Numbered from the stretch's first letter, positions 9,706 through 18,805 are shown. The stretch: 35,995 nucleotides of DNA from Betaproteobacteria bacterium (GCA_025354965.1 JANXLW010000428.1:1-35995), one strand, 5' to 3'. A program made the numbers and translations. The notes: generated from the sequence alone by a model not told the origin.

Positions 9706-10868
9706 GCCAGCCTGAGATGAACGCCGCGGCGCCGGGCCGCCCCAAGCAAGGCACGGCCCCCTTGAGGGGCAGCGCAGCACACGCAGTGGCAAGCGTGGGG
9801 GTAGCCTTGGTTATGGCCGGCGGTACCGGCGGCCATATCTTTCCGGGGTTGGCGGTGGCGCAAGCTTTGCGTGAACGCGGCTGGTGCGTGCATTGGCTGG
9901 GTGGCATCGGCAGCGCGGCACAACCGAGCATGGAAAGTCGCTTGGTGCCGCCCAACGGATTCGCGTTTGAGTCGATTGATTTCTCCGGTGTTCGCGGCAA
10001 GGGGCTGGCATCCGCCGCGATGCTACCCTGGCGTCTGGTGCGGGCCTGCTGGCAAAGCTTTCAGGTGCTACGCCGCGTGAAGCCGGATGTGGTGGTGGGG
10101 CTCGGTGGCTACATCACATTCCCGGCCGGGATCATGAGCGTACTGTTAGGTAAACCGCTGGTATTGCACGAGCAAAACTCAGTCGTCGGCATGGCCAACA
10201 AAGTGCTCTCCAAAGTGGCAAGTCGTGTCTATACGGCTTTTCCGGATGTGTTGGCAAAAGGGATCTGGATTGGTAACCCATTGCGCCCGCCCTTCGTTGG
10301 TGGGCCTGATCCAGCCACCCGATTTACCGGTCGCAGCGGCCCCTTGCGTTTGCTGGTGGTGGGCGGCAGTCTGGGCGCTCGCGCCCTGAACGATATCGTG
10401 CCTCGTGCGCTGGCCCTGCTAGCGCAGGTCGAGCGCCCGCTGGTCACTCACCAAAGCGGCGCCGCGCAGTTAGAAGCGCTGCGTGCCAACTATGCAGCCG
10501 CTGGCGTGCAGGCCCGACTGACACCGTTCATTGACGACACCGCACAAGCCTTCGCCGATGCGGATCTGGTGATTTGCCGCGCTGGTGCCAGCACGGTGAC
10601 CGAAATCGCGGCAGTGGGCGCAGCCGCCCTGTTCGTGCCTTTCCCGTCCGCCGTTGACGACCATCAGACCCGCAACGCCAGGTATCTGGTCGATCACGCG
10701 GCGGGCTGGCTGGTGGCGCAAGCGGACTTGAACCCACAGTGGCTTGCCGACATGCTGAAAAAGATGGATCGTCCCATGTTGCTGACCTGCGCCATGCGCG
10801 CCAAGGAACTTGAAAAGCTGGATGCCGCTGCGAAGATTGCGACGGCGTGCGAGGAGTTGAACTCATGA
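9702..10868 (+). CDS. murG: Undecaprenyl-PP-MurNAc-pentapeptide GlcNAc transferase MurG with repeat-encoded N-terminus
   Basis: Peripheral inner-membrane GT28 glycosyltransferase converting lipid I to lipid II. The conserved start of the fold, [20 protein letters not shown], begins at about residue 35, later than usual. The first 33 residues include [20 protein letters not shown], translated from forward repeat copy C. Further motifs are [28 protein letters not shown] and [15 protein letters not shown], with the family's [13 protein letters not shown] sugar-nucleotide region. The ATG at 9702 overlaps the ftsW stop; an in-frame GTG at 9795 and ATG at 9813 would remove the repeat part if used. 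Total length is 388 residues. Confidence 0.96.
   Translation: MSQPEMNAAAPGRPKQGTAPLRGSAAHAVASVGVALVMAGGTGGHIFPGLAVAQALRERGWCVHWLGGIGSAAQPSMESRLVPPNGFAFESIDFSGVRGKGLASAAMLPWRLVRACWQSFQVLRRVKPDVVVGLGGYITFPAGIMSVLLGKPLVLHEQNSVVGMANKVLSKVASRVYTAFPDVLAKGIWIGNPLRPPFVGGPDPATRFTGRSGPLRLLVVGGSLGARALNDIVPRALALLAQVERPLVTHQSGAAQLEALRANYAAAGVQARLTPFIDDTAQAFADADLVICRAGASTVTEIAAVGAAALFVPFPSAVDDHQTRNARYLVDHAAGWLVAQADLNPQWLADMLKKMDRPMLLTCAMRAKELEKLDAAAKIATACEELNS
9731..9802 (+). repeat. dcw repeat element, copy C (forward, inside murG)
   Basis: Forward copy beginning GCCGGGCCGCCCCAAGC with central hairpin GCCCC-CTTGA-GGGGC and ending GTGGCAAGCGTGGGGG. It lies in frame within the 5' end of murG, in the same reading frame as copies A and D. 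Confidence 0.83.
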
Positions 10869-12307
10869 AACACGCTATTCGCCATATTCATTTCGTCGGC
10901 ATCGGCGGCTCCGGCATGTCGGGCATTGCCGAGGTGTTGTTCAACCTGGGCTACGCCATCTCGGGCTCCGACCTGGCTGACAGCCTGACTTCAAGACGTC
11001 TCGCCAAACTGGGCATTCAAACCTACGTTGGACACTCGGCCAGCCATGTGTCGGGGGCTGACGCGGTGGTCACCTCGACGGCAGTACAAGCCGACAACCC
11101 GGAAGTGCTGGCAGCCCGAGAGAAGCGCATTCCAGTGGTGCCGCGCGCGCTCATGCTGGCTGAACTGATGCGCCTCAAGCAGGGCATTGCGATTGCCGGC
11201 ACGCATGGCAAGACCACCACCACCAGCCTGGTCGCAAGTGTTCTGGCCGAGGCCGGGCTGGACCCGACGTTTGTCATCGGCGGGCGCCTGAACAGCGCTG
11301 GCGCCAATGCGCGTCTGGGTCAGGGTGACTACATTGTGGTGGAAGCCGACGAGTCGGACGCCTCGTTCCTGAATCTGTTGCCAGTGATGGCGGTGGTGAC
11401 CAACATAGACGCCGACCACATGGAAACCTATGGCCACGACTTTGGTCGTCTCAAGCAGGCGTTCGTTGATTTTTTGCACCGCATGCCGTTTTATGGCACC
11501 GCCATTTTGTGTACCGATGACGCTGCGGTGCTTGAGATTGTGCCGCAAGTGACCTGCCCCATTACCAGCTACGGATTCAATGAAAATGCACAAGTGCGGG
11601 CCACTGACGTGCAGGCGCTGGGTGGGCAAATGCACTTTACCGTGCAGCGGCGCAACGGTGTCGTGCTGCCGGATCTGGCGGTCGTGCTGAACCTGCCGGG
11701 TCGCCATAACGTCCTCAACGCCCTGTCGGCGATTGCGGTGGCAGTGGAGTTGAATGTGCCCGACGCAGCGGTGCTAAGGGCGCTCGCCGAATTCAAAGGT
11801 GTCGGCCGGCGCTTCCAGAGTTACGGCGAACTCCCGGTGCGGGAGGGTGGATCGTTCACGCTGGTGGACGACTATGGTCACCACCCGGTTGAAATGGCAG
11901 CCACCCTGGCGGCAGCACGCGGTGCCTTTCCCGGGCGGCGTTTGGTGCTGGCGTTTCAGCCGCATCGCTTTACCCGTACCCGCGACTGTTTTGAAGATTT
12001 CGTCAAGGTTATTGCGCAGGCCGATGTGGTGTTGTTGGCTGAAGTCTACGGCGCCGGTGAGGCACCCATTGTGGCGGCGGACGGTCGCAGCCTGGCACGA
12101 GCGCTGCGCGTGGCGGGTCATATCGAGCCTGTGTTTGTAGATGACATCGCCGTCATGGCGCAGGCCATCGTGGAAACCGTTCGGGCCGGCGACCTGGTGC
12201 TGTGCATGGGAGCAGGTTCGATTGGCGCGGTACCCGCAAAAGTGGTCAGCATGCTGCAAAAGCCAGAGCAGTTGACAAAGGAGAAACGGGGCTATGAGCC
12301 AATTTGA
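10865..12307 (+). CDS. murC: UDP-MurNAc:L-alanine ligase MurC
   Basis: First Mur ligase of the stem-peptide pathway, adding L-alanine to UDP-MurNAc in the cytoplasm. The 480-residue protein begins [20 protein letters not shown], a typical MurC dinucleotide-fold start, then shows the P-loop [36 protein letters not shown] and [10 protein letters not shown]. The ORF track starts at a GTG at 10847; the ATG at 10865 is preferred because it overlaps the murG stop, sits 8 nt after GAGGAG and gives the normal N-terminus. No repeat is inserted in this gene. It overlaps ddl by 14 nt. Confidence 0.97.
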   Translation: MKHAIRHIHFVGIGGSGMSGIAEVLFNLGYAISGSDLADSLTSRRLAKLGIQTYVGHSASHVSGADAVVTSTAVQADNPEVLAAREKRIPVVPRALMLAELMRLKQGIAIAGTHGKTTTTSLVASVLAEAGLDPTFVIGGRLNSAGANARLGQGDYIVVEADESDASFLNLLPVMAVVTNIDADHMETYGHDFGRLKQAFVDFLHRMPFYGTAILCTDDAAVLEIVPQVTCPITSYGFNENAQVRATDVQALGGQMHFTVQRRNGVVLPDLAVVLNLPGRHNVLNALSAIAVAVELNVPDAAVLRALAEFKGVGRRFQSYGELPVREGGSFTLVDDYGHHPVEMAATLAAARGAFPGRRLVLAFQPHRFTRTRDCFEDFVKVIAQADVVLLAEVYGAGEAPIVAADGRSLARALRVAGHIEPVFVDDIAVMAQAIVETVRAGDLVLCMGAGSIGAVPAKVVSMLQKPEQLTKEKRGYEPI

Positions 12308-13349
12308 TCAAATAAAATTGAGCGACGCCGGGCCGCCCCTAGGCGCGAAGGCCCCCGCCGGGGGCAGCGCAACACACGAAGTGGCAAGCGTGGGGGCCAC
12401 GTTTGGCAAGGTCGCGGTGCTCATGGGCGGCGCTTCCGCCGAGCGCGAAGTCTCCCTGATGTCGGGGCAAGGTGTGCTGCAGGCCTTGCGTTCGCAGGGC
12501 GTCGATGCCCACGCCTTTGATCCATCAGAGCGTGATCTTGCTGAATTGAAACATGAAGGTTTTGATTGTTGTTTCATTGCCTTGCACGGCCGCTTTGGTG
12601 AGGACGGCACAGTGCAGGGCGCGCTCGAGCTGCTTGGTATTGCGTACACCGGTTCCGGCGTTATGGCCTCCAGCATCGCCATTGACAAGGTGATGACCAA
12701 GCGCTTGTGGCGCGCTGAGGGATTGCCAACACCGGCCTGGCAAATGGTGGACAGTGCGACCGCTGCGCGCGAAGCGTTTGCCGCACTGGGCAGCCCCATG
12801 ATCGTGAAGCCGGCGCGCGAGGGCTCCACCATCGGACTGACCAAAGTTGCCACACTGGACCAGTGTGACGCCGCTTATGCGCTGGCGGCACAACATGACA
12901 CCGAGGTGCTGTGTGAGCAGTTCATTGGTGGCGACGAAGTCACAATTGCAGTGTTGGGGTCGGGCACCACGGCAACTGCGCTGCCGGTGATTCGCATCGT
13001 GGCGCTGGAAGGCAATTACGACTACCAGAACAAATATTTCACTGACACCACGCAATATTTGGTGCCTTGCGGCTTGCCTGCCGGCGAAGAACCGCGGATT
13101 CAGGAGTTGGTTCTCAAGGCCTACCGAAGTCTGAGTTGCCGCGGATGGGCGCGTGCCGATGTGATGATCGACGCGCGTACCCGGCAACCCTATTTGCTGG
13201 AGATCAACACCTCACCCGGCATGACCGGGCACTCGCTGGTGCCGATGGCGGCCAAGGCCGCTGGTATCACTTATCCGGCGCTGTGCATTCTACTGTTGCA
13301 ACAAACCTCGCTCGACTATGCGACGAACCTGCCAAAGGTGGCAGCATGA
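12294..13349 (+). CDS. ddl: D-alanine:D-alanine ligase Ddl with repeat insertion
   Basis: ATP-grasp enzyme joining two D-alanines to make the substrate of MurF. The 351-residue product starts [10 protein letters not shown] and only at about residue 40 reaches the conserved [20 protein letters not shown]. The intervening [20 protein letters not shown] is translated from repeat copy D, so the element sits between an ordinary short N-terminus and the enzyme core. Catalytic motifs are intact: [33 protein letters not shown], and [15 protein letters not shown] at the C-terminal end. It overlaps murC by 14 nt, and its stop overlaps the ftsQ ATG. Confidence 0.96.
   Translation: MSQFDQIKLSDAGPPLGAKAPAGGSATHEVASVGATFGKVAVLMGGASAEREVSLMSGQGVLQALRSQGVDAHAFDPSERDLAELKHEGFDCCFIALHGRFGEDGTVQGALELLGIAYTGSGVMASSIAIDKVMTKRLWRAEGLPTPAWQMVDSATAAREAFAALGSPMIVKPAREGSTIGLTKVATLDQCDAAYALAAQHDTEVLCEQFIGGDEVTIAVLGSGTTATALPVIRIVALEGNYDYQNKYFTDTTQYLVPCGLPAGEEPRIQELVLKAYRSLSCRGWARADVMIDARTRQPYLLEINTSPGMTGHSLVPMAAKAAGITYPALCILLLQQTSLDYATNLPKVAA
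12326..12397 (+). repeat. dcw repeat element, copy D (forward, inside ddl)
   Basis: Forward copy with GCCGGGCCGCCCCTAGGCG at its start, central hairpin GCCCCC-GCC-GGGGGC, and GTGGCAAGCGTGGGGGC at its end. The first half is closest to copy A, the second half to copy C. It is translated in frame in ddl. Confidence 0.84.
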
Positions 13350-14128
13350 AAAAGGCCGCGCTGCCAATGGACGTCAAGCTCATGAATGTGACGGCTTCGA
13401 TCCTGTTTGCGGTGTTTGCCTTGACGCTGGCGGCAACGCTGGCGAGTTGGGCCTCGCGCCATCCGGTGTTTGCCATCCACGGCATCACGGTCGGCGGTGA
13501 GGTGGCACACAACAACACCATTACCCTCAGGGCTAATGTGGCACCGCGACTGAGTGGTACGTTTTTTACGCTGGATCTGGCGGCCGCGCAGCTCGCATTT
13601 GAGTCCGTCCCATGGGTGCGCCAAGCTGTCGTGCGACGCGAGTTTCCTGATCGGCTCAAGGTGCTGTTGCAGGAGCACAAGGCAGTGGCTTACTGGGGCA
13701 CCGAGGGTGAATACAGACTGGTCAACAACTTTGGCGAAGTATTTGAAGCCAACACAGGTGAGGTCGAGCAAGACGCGCTGCCACGCTTGATGGGACCTGA
13801 CGGGCAGGCACCTCAGGTATTGGCGATGTACCAAGCCTTGCGAGGATTGTTTGATGCTATGGATTTGACACTGGACCAGGTTGAACTGACGATCCACGGC
13901 GGCTGGAGGGTACGGCTTGAGAGCGGTGCAGCCATCGAGCTTGGGAGCGGTTCGGCGGCTGAAGTACTGGCCCGCACGCAACGATTTCTCAAGACACTGA
14001 CGCAGGTGACTTCCAGCTACGGGCGCAAGCCCGATGCCCTGGAGACGGCGGATTTAAGGCACGACGAAGGCTATGCGGTGCGCCTGCGCGGCGTCACCAC
14101 GCTGGCAACAAATGTGAAACGGCAATAG
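13346..14128 (+). CDS. ftsQ: Cell division protein FtsQ
   Basis: Bitopic divisome protein linking FtsLB to the early divisome. The ORF track opens at 13067 within ddl; the ATG at 13346 overlapping the ddl stop is chosen, giving 260 residues. The product has a short cytoplasmic tail, one membrane helix ([20 protein letters not shown]), a POTRA domain starting [12 protein letters not shown], and a beta domain including [20 protein letters not shown] and [10 protein letters not shown], both typical of FtsQ. The stop codon lies in a 9-bp tandem repeat. It is followed after 35 nt by ftsA. Confidence 0.95.
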   Translation: MKKAALPMDVKLMNVTASILFAVFALTLAATLASWASRHPVFAIHGITVGGEVAHNNTITLRANVAPRLSGTFFTLDLAAAQLAFESVPWVRQAVVRREFPDRLKVLLQEHKAVAYWGTEGEYRLVNNFGEVFEANTGEVEQDALPRLMGPDGQAPQVLAMYQALRGLFDAMDLTLDQVELTIHGGWRVRLESGAAIELGSGSAAEVLARTQRFLKTLTQVTSSYGRKPDALETADLRHDEGYAVRLRGVTTLATNVKRQ

Positions 14129-14146
14129 CGGCAATAGCGGCAATTT
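14120..14146 (+). repeat. 9-bp tandem repeat at the ftsQ stop
   Basis: CGGCAATAG occurs twice in a row, followed by CGGCAATTT. The first unit contains the ftsQ TAG stop and the second adds a further in-frame TAG. It probably arose by slipped-strand expansion. Confidence 0.75.
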
Positions 14147-14163
14147 AAGCAACAGGTGGACAT

Positions 14164-15393
14164 ATGGCAAAAGAATACAAAGATCTGGTGGTCGGGTTGG
14201 ACATTGGCACCGCAAAAGTGATGGTGGTCGTGGCCGAGGTACTGGCCAATGGTGAGCTCAAGCTGGCGGGCCTGGGTGTTGCTCCCAGCAACGGTATCAA
14301 AAGGGGAGTCGTGGTCAACATTGATGCCACCGTGCAGAGCATTCAGCAGGCGTTGAAAGAAGCCGAGTTGATGGCCGACTGCAAGATCACCCGTGTTTAC
14401 ACCGGTATCACCGGCAGTCACATCCGGGGCATCAATTCCAGTGGCATGGTGGCCATCAAGGACCGTGAAGTGTGCGCTGCCGATGTCGCGCGAGTGGTGG
14501 AAACCGCCAAAGCCATAAACATTTCTACCGACCAGCGCCTGCTGCTGGTGGAGCCGCAGGAGTTCATCATCGATGGGCAGGACGTAAAGGAGCCGATCGG
14601 CATGAGCGGCATCCGTCTGGAAGCCAAGGTGCACATCGTGACTGGCGCACAAAGTGCCGCCGAGAACATCATCAAGTGTGTGCGACGCTGTGGTCTGGAG
14701 GTAGAGCAACTGATGCTCAACCCGCTTGCCAGCAGTTTGTCGGTGTTGACCGAAGACGAGCGAGAGCTGGGTGTCGCCCTGGTGGACATCGGTGCCGGCA
14801 CCACCGACGTCGCCATTTTTACCAATGGCGCCATCCGTCACACCTCGGTGATTCCGATTGCCGGCGATCTCATCACCAGCGACATTGCCATGGCCTTGCG
14901 CACACCCACCAAGGACGCTGAAGACATCAAGGTGGAGAGTGGTTATGCCAAGCAATTGCTGGCCGACGCCGAATCCCAGGTCGAAGTCCCGGGTCTGGGT
15001 GATCGTGGACCGCGCATGCTCAGTCGCCAAGCGCTGGCCGGTGTCATTGAACCCCGCGTTGAAGAGATTTTCTCTCTGGTGCACCAGGTGATGCGCGAGT
15101 CGGGCTTTGAAGAAATGCTCTCCAGCGGCATTGTGCTCACGGGCGGTAGCTGCGTCATGCCCGGCATGGTCGAGCTGGGCGAAGACATCTTTCTCAAGCC
15201 GGTACGGCGCGGCTTTCCCAAATATTCAAATGCATTGTCTGACATGGTGGCACAGCCCAGGGCTGCCACTGTCATGGGCCTGCTCGAGGATGCCCGGCTG
15301 GCCCGCTTGCGCGGCTTCAAAGTGGCACAAAAAAATGGCTCGATGAAAACCGCTTTTGGTCAGGTCAAAGACTGGTTTGTGGGGAACTTCTAA
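14164..15393 (+). CDS. ftsA: Cell division protein FtsA
   Basis: Actin-like ATPase that tethers FtsZ filaments to the inner membrane. The 409-residue product shows the phosphate-1 motif GLDIGTAKVMVVVAE near residue 11, the phosphate-2 motif VDIGAGTTDVAIFTNG near residue 207, and the adenosine-binding LTGGSCVMPGMVELGE near residue 324, spaced as in FtsA. The last residues, FGQVKDWFVGNF, form the amphipathic membrane-targeting helix. The start is an ATG preceded by AGGTGGA. It is followed by 187 nt before ftsZ, an unusually roomy gap for this cluster. Confidence 0.97.
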   Translation: MAKEYKDLVVGLDIGTAKVMVVVAEVLANGELKLAGLGVAPSNGIKRGVVVNIDATVQSIQQALKEAELMADCKITRVYTGITGSHIRGINSSGMVAIKDREVCAADVARVVETAKAINISTDQRLLLVEPQEFIIDGQDVKEPIGMSGIRLEAKVHIVTGAQSAAENIIKCVRRCGLEVEQLMLNPLASSLSVLTEDERELGVALVDIGAGTTDVAIFTNGAIRHTSVIPIAGDLITSDIAMALRTPTKDAEDIKVESGYAKQLLADAESQVEVPGLGDRGPRMLSRQALAGVIEPRVEEIFSLVHQVMRESGFEEMLSSGIVLTGGSCVMPGMVELGEDIFLKPVRRGFPKYSNALSDMVAQPRAATVMGLLEDARLARLRGFKVAQKNGSMKTAFGQVKDWFVGNF

Positions 15394-15395
15394 TC

Positions 15396-15512
15396 ATGTA
15401 TTACTTAACGTTAAGCGCAGCCGCAGAGCCGGGCCGCCCCAAGCAAGGCACAGCCCCGGGGGTCATCTTCAGCCCTCACTGGCGCTGGCGATGCGCGGGT
15501 CCGCCGCCCTGA
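15396..15512 (+). other. ftsA-ftsZ gap with possible 38-residue ORF over a truncated repeat
   Basis: The 187-nt gap before ftsZ holds an ATG three bases after the ftsA stop that opens a 38-codon frame. Its middle, [10 protein letters not shown], comes from the truncated repeat in the same reading frame as in murG. No ribosome binding site is evident, so translation is doubtful. The rest of the gap has no other feature apart from the ftsZ ribosome binding site; an ftsZ promoter could lie here but I could not define one. Confidence 0.3.
15428..15462 (+). repeat. dcw repeat element, copy E (truncated)
   Basis: Only the 5' half of the element is present (GCCGGGCCGCCCCAAGCAAGGCAC..., then CCCCGGGGG). 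The GGCAGCGCA core and 3' end are missing. It lies between ftsA and ftsZ. Confidence 0.75.
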
Positions 15513-15580
15513 TTTGGCAACAAAAATGATTCCAAACAATTTCGGCAACTGTCAACTATTTGAAACTTCAGGAGAGAAAA

Positions 15581-16831
15581 ATGCCTATCGAAATGATTGA
15601 AGAAGTGGTTTTTAACCAGGGCACACAAATCAAGGTCATTGGGGTTGGTGGCGGTGGTGGCAACGCCGTCGGACACATGATCGGCTGCGCTGTGCAAGGC
15701 GTCGAGTTCATCTGCGCCAATACCGATGCACAGGCCCTGAGCCGCAGCGATGCCCACAAAAGCATACAGCTCGGCAGCAGCGGTCTGGGTGCCGGCAGCA
15801 AGCCGGACAAGGGGCGCGAAGCGGCCGAACTGGCGGTGGACGACATTCGTGCTGCCATCGAAGGAGCGCATATGCTGTTCATTACGGCCGGCATGGGTGG
15901 TGGCACCGGTACCGGCGCCGCGCCCGTCATCGCCCGGGTGGCGCGTGAAATGGGCATACTGACGGTGGGCGTGGTGACCAAGCCATTTGACTTTGAAGGC
16001 GGTCGGCGCATGAGCAATGCCGAAAGCGGTCTGACCGAACTCGAAGCCAATGTCGACTCCCTGATTGTCGTTCTCAACGAAAAGCTGCTTGAGGTTTTGG
16101 GTGACGATGTGAGCCAGGACGAAGCCTTTGCCCATGCCAACGATGTGCTCAAAAACGCAGTCGGCGGCATCGCCGAAATCATCAATGTGCCGGGCCACGT
16201 GAACGTCGACTTTGAAGACGTGCGCACGGTCATGGGCGAACCCGGCAAGGCGATGATGGGAACCGCCGTTGCAGCCGGTCCGGACCGCGCGCGCATCGCG
16301 GCGGAGCAAGCCGTCGCCTGCCCCTTGCTCGAAGGCATCGATCTGTCGGGCGCCAAAGGCGTTTTGGTGTTGATCACTGCCGCCAAGGGGTCTCTCAAAC
16401 TCAGTGAGTCGAAGCTGGCCATGAACACGATACGTGCCTATGCCTCGCCCGATGCACATGTGATCTACGGCACCGCCTACGACGACAGCCTGGATGACCA
16501 GATTCGCGTTACCGTGGTGGCCACCGGACTGAGTCGTCAGGGTGTGCGCCGCACCGCGCCACCACTGCAAGTGCTGCGGACAGGTACCGACAACGTGCCG
16601 TTTCATGTGCCAACGCTGACTACGCCGGTCAATGGTCCGATGTCTTCCGCCACAATGACAGGCGCCGTGGCAAATGCCGGCATGGCTCATCCCGACTATC
16701 ACGCTATGGCCACGCCCAGCGTTTGGCGCACACGGGATCGAACCCAGGCTGCGGCCAAAGTGGACGCGCTGGCCTCGGGCGGCATGGATGACTTCGAGAT
16801 CCCGGCGTTCTTGCGCAAGCAGGCAGACTAG
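15581..16831 (+). CDS. ftsZ: Cell division GTPase FtsZ
   Basis: Tubulin-like GTPase that forms the Z-ring. The 416-residue product shows GVGGGGGNAVGHM near residue 21, the tubulin signature GGGTGTGAAPVIARV near residue 107, and the T7 loop NVDFEDVRTVMGEPG with both catalytic aspartates. The C-terminal peptide DDFEIPAFLRKQAD, which binds FtsA and ZipA in characterised systems, is at the end after a linker of about 70 residues. The ORF track uses a TTG at 15560; the ATG at 15581 is preferred because it follows CAGGAGAGAAAA and gives the usual MPIEMIEE start. lpxC begins 12 nt downstream. Confidence 0.98.
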   Translation: MPIEMIEEVVFNQGTQIKVIGVGGGGGNAVGHMIGCAVQGVEFICANTDAQALSRSDAHKSIQLGSSGLGAGSKPDKGREAAELAVDDIRAAIEGAHMLFITAGMGGGTGTGAAPVIARVAREMGILTVGVVTKPFDFEGGRRMSNAESGLTELEANVDSLIVVLNEKLLEVLGDDVSQDEAFAHANDVLKNAVGGIAEIINVPGHVNVDFEDVRTVMGEPGKAMMGTAVAAGPDRARIAAEQAVACPLLEGIDLSGAKGVLVLITAAKGSLKLSESKLAMNTIRAYASPDAHVIYGTAYDDSLDDQIRVTVVATGLSRQGVRRTAPPLQVLRTGTDNVPFHVPTLTTPVNGPMSSATMTGAVANAGMAHPDYHAMATPSVWRTRDRTQAAAKVDALASGGMDDFEIPAFLRKQAD

Positions 16832-16843
16832 TAAAATCAGTTG

Positions 16844-17767
16844 GTGCTGCAACAACGAACGCTTAAATCTCTGACCCGCGCCGTTGGCGTCGGGCTGCAC
16901 AGTGGGCAGCGGGTGGAACTCACACTGCGGCCGGCGCAGCCCGACAGCGGCATTGTGTTCCGGCGGGTTGACCTGCCCGAGCCGGTCGATATTGTGGTTT
17001 CTGCCACGGCAGTGTCAGATACTCGGATGGCATCGACTTTGTCCAAGGGCAATGCCAAAGTGCACACCGTAGAGCACTTGATGTCGGCTTGTGCCGGACT
17101 CGGCGTCGACAATATGGTCGTCGACATCAACGCCGAAGAGGTGCCCATCCTGGACGGCTCGGCCGCCTCTTTTGTGTTCCTGTTGCAAAGCGCGGGCATC
17201 GAGTTGCAGAATGCACCCCGGCGCTTCATACGCCTGCTGAAGGTGGTGGAAGTGAGGGAAGGGCAGGGTGCATCCGAGAAATGGGCGCGGCTGGAGCCCT
17301 ACCACGGTTACAAGCTCAGTTTTGAGATCGAATTCGATCACCCCGCGGTCGACGCCACTGGTCAGCGCGTCGTGTTCGACATGAGTACCGGCTCGTACTC
17401 GAAAGACATCGCGCGCGCCCGCACCTTCGGCTTTACAAAGGACGTGGAGATGATGCGTGCCAATGGACTGGCATTGGGCGGCGGCCTGGACAACGTCATT
17501 GTGATGGACGATTACAAGGTGTTGAATGCGGATGGACTGCGCTACGACGACGAGTTCGTCAAACACAAAATTCTGGATGCCATGGGTGATCTTTATCTGG
17601 TCGGCAAACCCTTGCTGGCCAGTTACAGCGCTTTTCGATCCGGTCACGCGCTTAATAACAAGCTGTTGCGCGAGTTGTTGTCACGCGTCGACGCCTGGGA
17701 TGTCGTGACCTTTGAAGACGAAGCGCTTTGTCCCAATGGTTTTGCACAGCTGGCCAGGGCTTGGTAA
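16844..17767 (+). CDS. lpxC: UDP-3-O-acyl-N-acetylglucosamine deacetylase LpxC
   Basis: Zinc-dependent deacetylase catalysing the committed step of lipid A synthesis, here at the end of the dcw cluster as in many proteobacteria. The GTG at 16844 gives [20 protein letters not shown], the normal beginning; the TTG at 16841 used by the track adds one residue. The 307-residue protein has the zinc histidine in [27 protein letters not shown], and the second zinc site [12 protein letters not shown] with the general acid region [10 protein letters not shown]. Both ends are complete. No clear terminator follows directly, and a small membrane-protein gene starts 29 nt later. Confidence 0.97.
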   Translation: MLQQRTLKSLTRAVGVGLHSGQRVELTLRPAQPDSGIVFRRVDLPEPVDIVVSATAVSDTRMASTLSKGNAKVHTVEHLMSACAGLGVDNMVVDINAEEVPILDGSAASFVFLLQSAGIELQNAPRRFIRLLKVVEVREGQGASEKWARLEPYHGYKLSFEIEFDHPAVDATGQRVVFDMSTGSYSKDIARARTFGFTKDVEMMRANGLALGGGLDNVIVMDDYKVLNADGLRYDDEFVKHKILDAMGDLYLVGKPLLASYSAFRSGHALNNKLLRELLSRVDAWDVVTFEDEALCPNGFAQLARAW

Positions 17768-17796
17768 AGTCTGCCAACTGAACTTTTAGGCCCGCC

Positions 17797-17973
17797 ATGC
17801 TGTTATTTCGTTGGCTTGTACTTTTGCTGTTGCTGGGTTCTGTTGTGTCATTCGCTTTTTATGCCAGCACCGGTCAACCCCGTTTTAGACGCTATGGGCT
17901 GCTCACGCTCAAATGGGTTTTGATTGCTGGCTTCGGCTTCTTTGCCGTGCTGATTCTGGAACGCATTGCCTGA
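17797..17973 (+). CDS. Small two-helix membrane protein downstream of lpxC
   Basis: A 58-codon ORF missing from the 60-residue track. It begins MLLFRWLVLLLLLGSVVSFA, then a charged loop (QPRFRRYG) and a second hydrophobic stretch (WVLIAGFGFFAVLILERIA), so two membrane helices with an Arg-rich connector are predicted. I do not recognise a named family. Support for being real comes from its co-direction with lpxC, short 29-nt gap, clean hydrophobic pattern and convergent end with rquA. The upstream TTTTAGGCCCGCC holds only a weak ribosome binding site. No function can be assigned. Confidence 0.7.
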   Translation: MLLFRWLVLLLLLGSVVSFAFYASTGQPRFRRYGLLTLKWVLIAGFGFFAVLILERIA

Positions 17974-18011
17974 CGCTCAGCCATGCAAAGTAGTCCTTTG
18001 AGTGGTCAGCG
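17974..18011. terminator. Inverted repeat between convergent genes, possible bidirectional terminator
   Basis: Between the small ORF and rquA (convergent), CGCTCAGCCA pairs imperfectly with TGGTCAGCG, enclosing a perfect inner stem CAAAG-TAGTC-CTTTG. The rquA stop lies in the right arm. No strong T-tract is present, so intrinsic termination is uncertain. Confidence 0.4.
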
Positions 18012-18725
18012 CGTGATCACGACCTTTTGGTACAGACCGCCAAAGTAGGTTGTCTTTTCAACCTTGGAGATTTGAATTTCGCCGGGCAGCCAGTCGACGA
18101 TCTCACCGCGCCACAAGTCCATGGCAAACGGCTCCAGGGTGGTCAGGATAGGCACCATTACATAGCGGAATGGATTGCTGGCCACAGGCCGGTGGTAATC
18201 CACAAAAACCAGCTTGCCACCAGCTTTGGTAACGCGCAATGCCTCGGCAATGGTTTTGCGTCGCACTTCGACCGGTTGCTCATGCAACAGAAAAAATACC
18301 ACCACTGCGTCACGACTGGCATCTTTGAACTGCAGGTCATTTGAATCCTGCCGCAGCACCGTCACCTGACTGGTGTTTTTTAGCTTGGCATGCAAATTCT
18401 TGATTTGAACCGGCGCCACATCTATCACATCCAGACTACCTTGTGGTCCCAGGCGTTTGACCAGATGCTCGGTAAAGTTGCCGTAGACACAGGCCACCTG
18501 CAATACCTTGCCGTCAATGACATCGCCCATCTCCTGCAGGGCAGCATCGCGCAGCCGGGCAAAGTTACCCCACAAAATCAAATTCACCAGCCACTGGCGT
18601 TCAAACACGCGAACGGCATTGGGGTGGACGTAGGCCCACCAATAGGTTTTTTGCAAATATTCGGGAATGGGAACCGACGAAAATGGCTCGGTAGTGGCGA
18701 GGGTCGCCGAATCTTTGGGACTCAA
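18006..18725 (-). CDS. rquA: Rhodoquinone biosynthesis protein RquA
   Basis: RquA converts ubiquinone to rhodoquinone by replacing a ring methoxy group with an amino group; it is related to class I SAM-dependent methyltransferases. The 239-residue product has the RquA-like FERQWLVNLILWGNF region (about 41-55), an altered motif I VLQVACVYGNFT (74-85) in place of a glycine-rich loop, LDVIDV (98-103), LLHEQP (146-151) and VDYHRP (about 175-180). These separate it from UbiE/MenG. The start is TTG at 18725 with AAAGG about 8 nt upstream; no other in-frame start fits. It follows frdD by 80 nt on the same strand, as expected for a gene supplying the low-potential quinone for fumarate reduction. UbiE-like methyltransferase is the alternative. 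Confidence 0.88.
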   Translation of the reverse strand: MSPKDSATLATTEPFSSVPIPEYLQKTYWWAYVHPNAVRVFERQWLVNLILWGNFARLRDAALQEMGDVIDGKVLQVACVYGNFTEHLVKRLGPQGSLDVIDVAPVQIKNLHAKLKNTSQVTVLRQDSNDLQFKDASRDAVVVFFLLHEQPVEVRRKTIAEALRVTKAGGKLVFVDYHRPVASNPFRYVMVPILTTLEPFAMDLWRGEIVDWLPGEIQISKVEKTTYFGGLYQKVVITR

Positions 18726-18755
18726 GACTAAACCTTTAAAACCCCCGGGGTGACG

Positions 18756-18776
18756 CCCACCCTGCTACAGGATGGG
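18756..18776 (-). other. Hairpin between frdD and rquA
   Basis: CCCA-C-CCTG and CAGG-A-TGGG form a stem with one mismatch around a 3-nt loop, located between the frdD stop and rquA. It could stabilise or attenuate the transcript entering rquA. A second G/C palindrome (CCCCGGGG) followed by TTTT on the - strand lies just downstream. Confidence 0.35.
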
Positions 18777-18805
18777 TGCGATGATACAACGCTCGCCGGT
18801 CCGGG

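Noticed and set aside
12301-12312. TTTGATCAAAT palindrome near the ddl start
   Set aside because: It lacks the 4-nt spacer of an FNR site and lies within overlapping murC/ddl coding sequence.
13067-13345. 93-codon N-terminal extension of ftsQ in the ORF track
   Set aside because: It lies in ddl in another frame; the ATG at 13346 overlaps the ddl stop and gives a normal FtsQ.
14071-15084. 337-codon - strand ORF opposite ftsA
   Set aside because: Shadow of ftsA, with no family features.
532-15462. CRISPR interpretation of the dispersed 72-bp repeats
   Set aside because: Copies are kilobases apart, in both orientations and inside genes, with no regular spacers or cas genes.
15476-16900. 474-codon - strand ORF opposite ftsZ
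   Set aside because: FtsZ is unmistakable on the + strand; the antisense product is rich in His, Gly and Arg with no motif.
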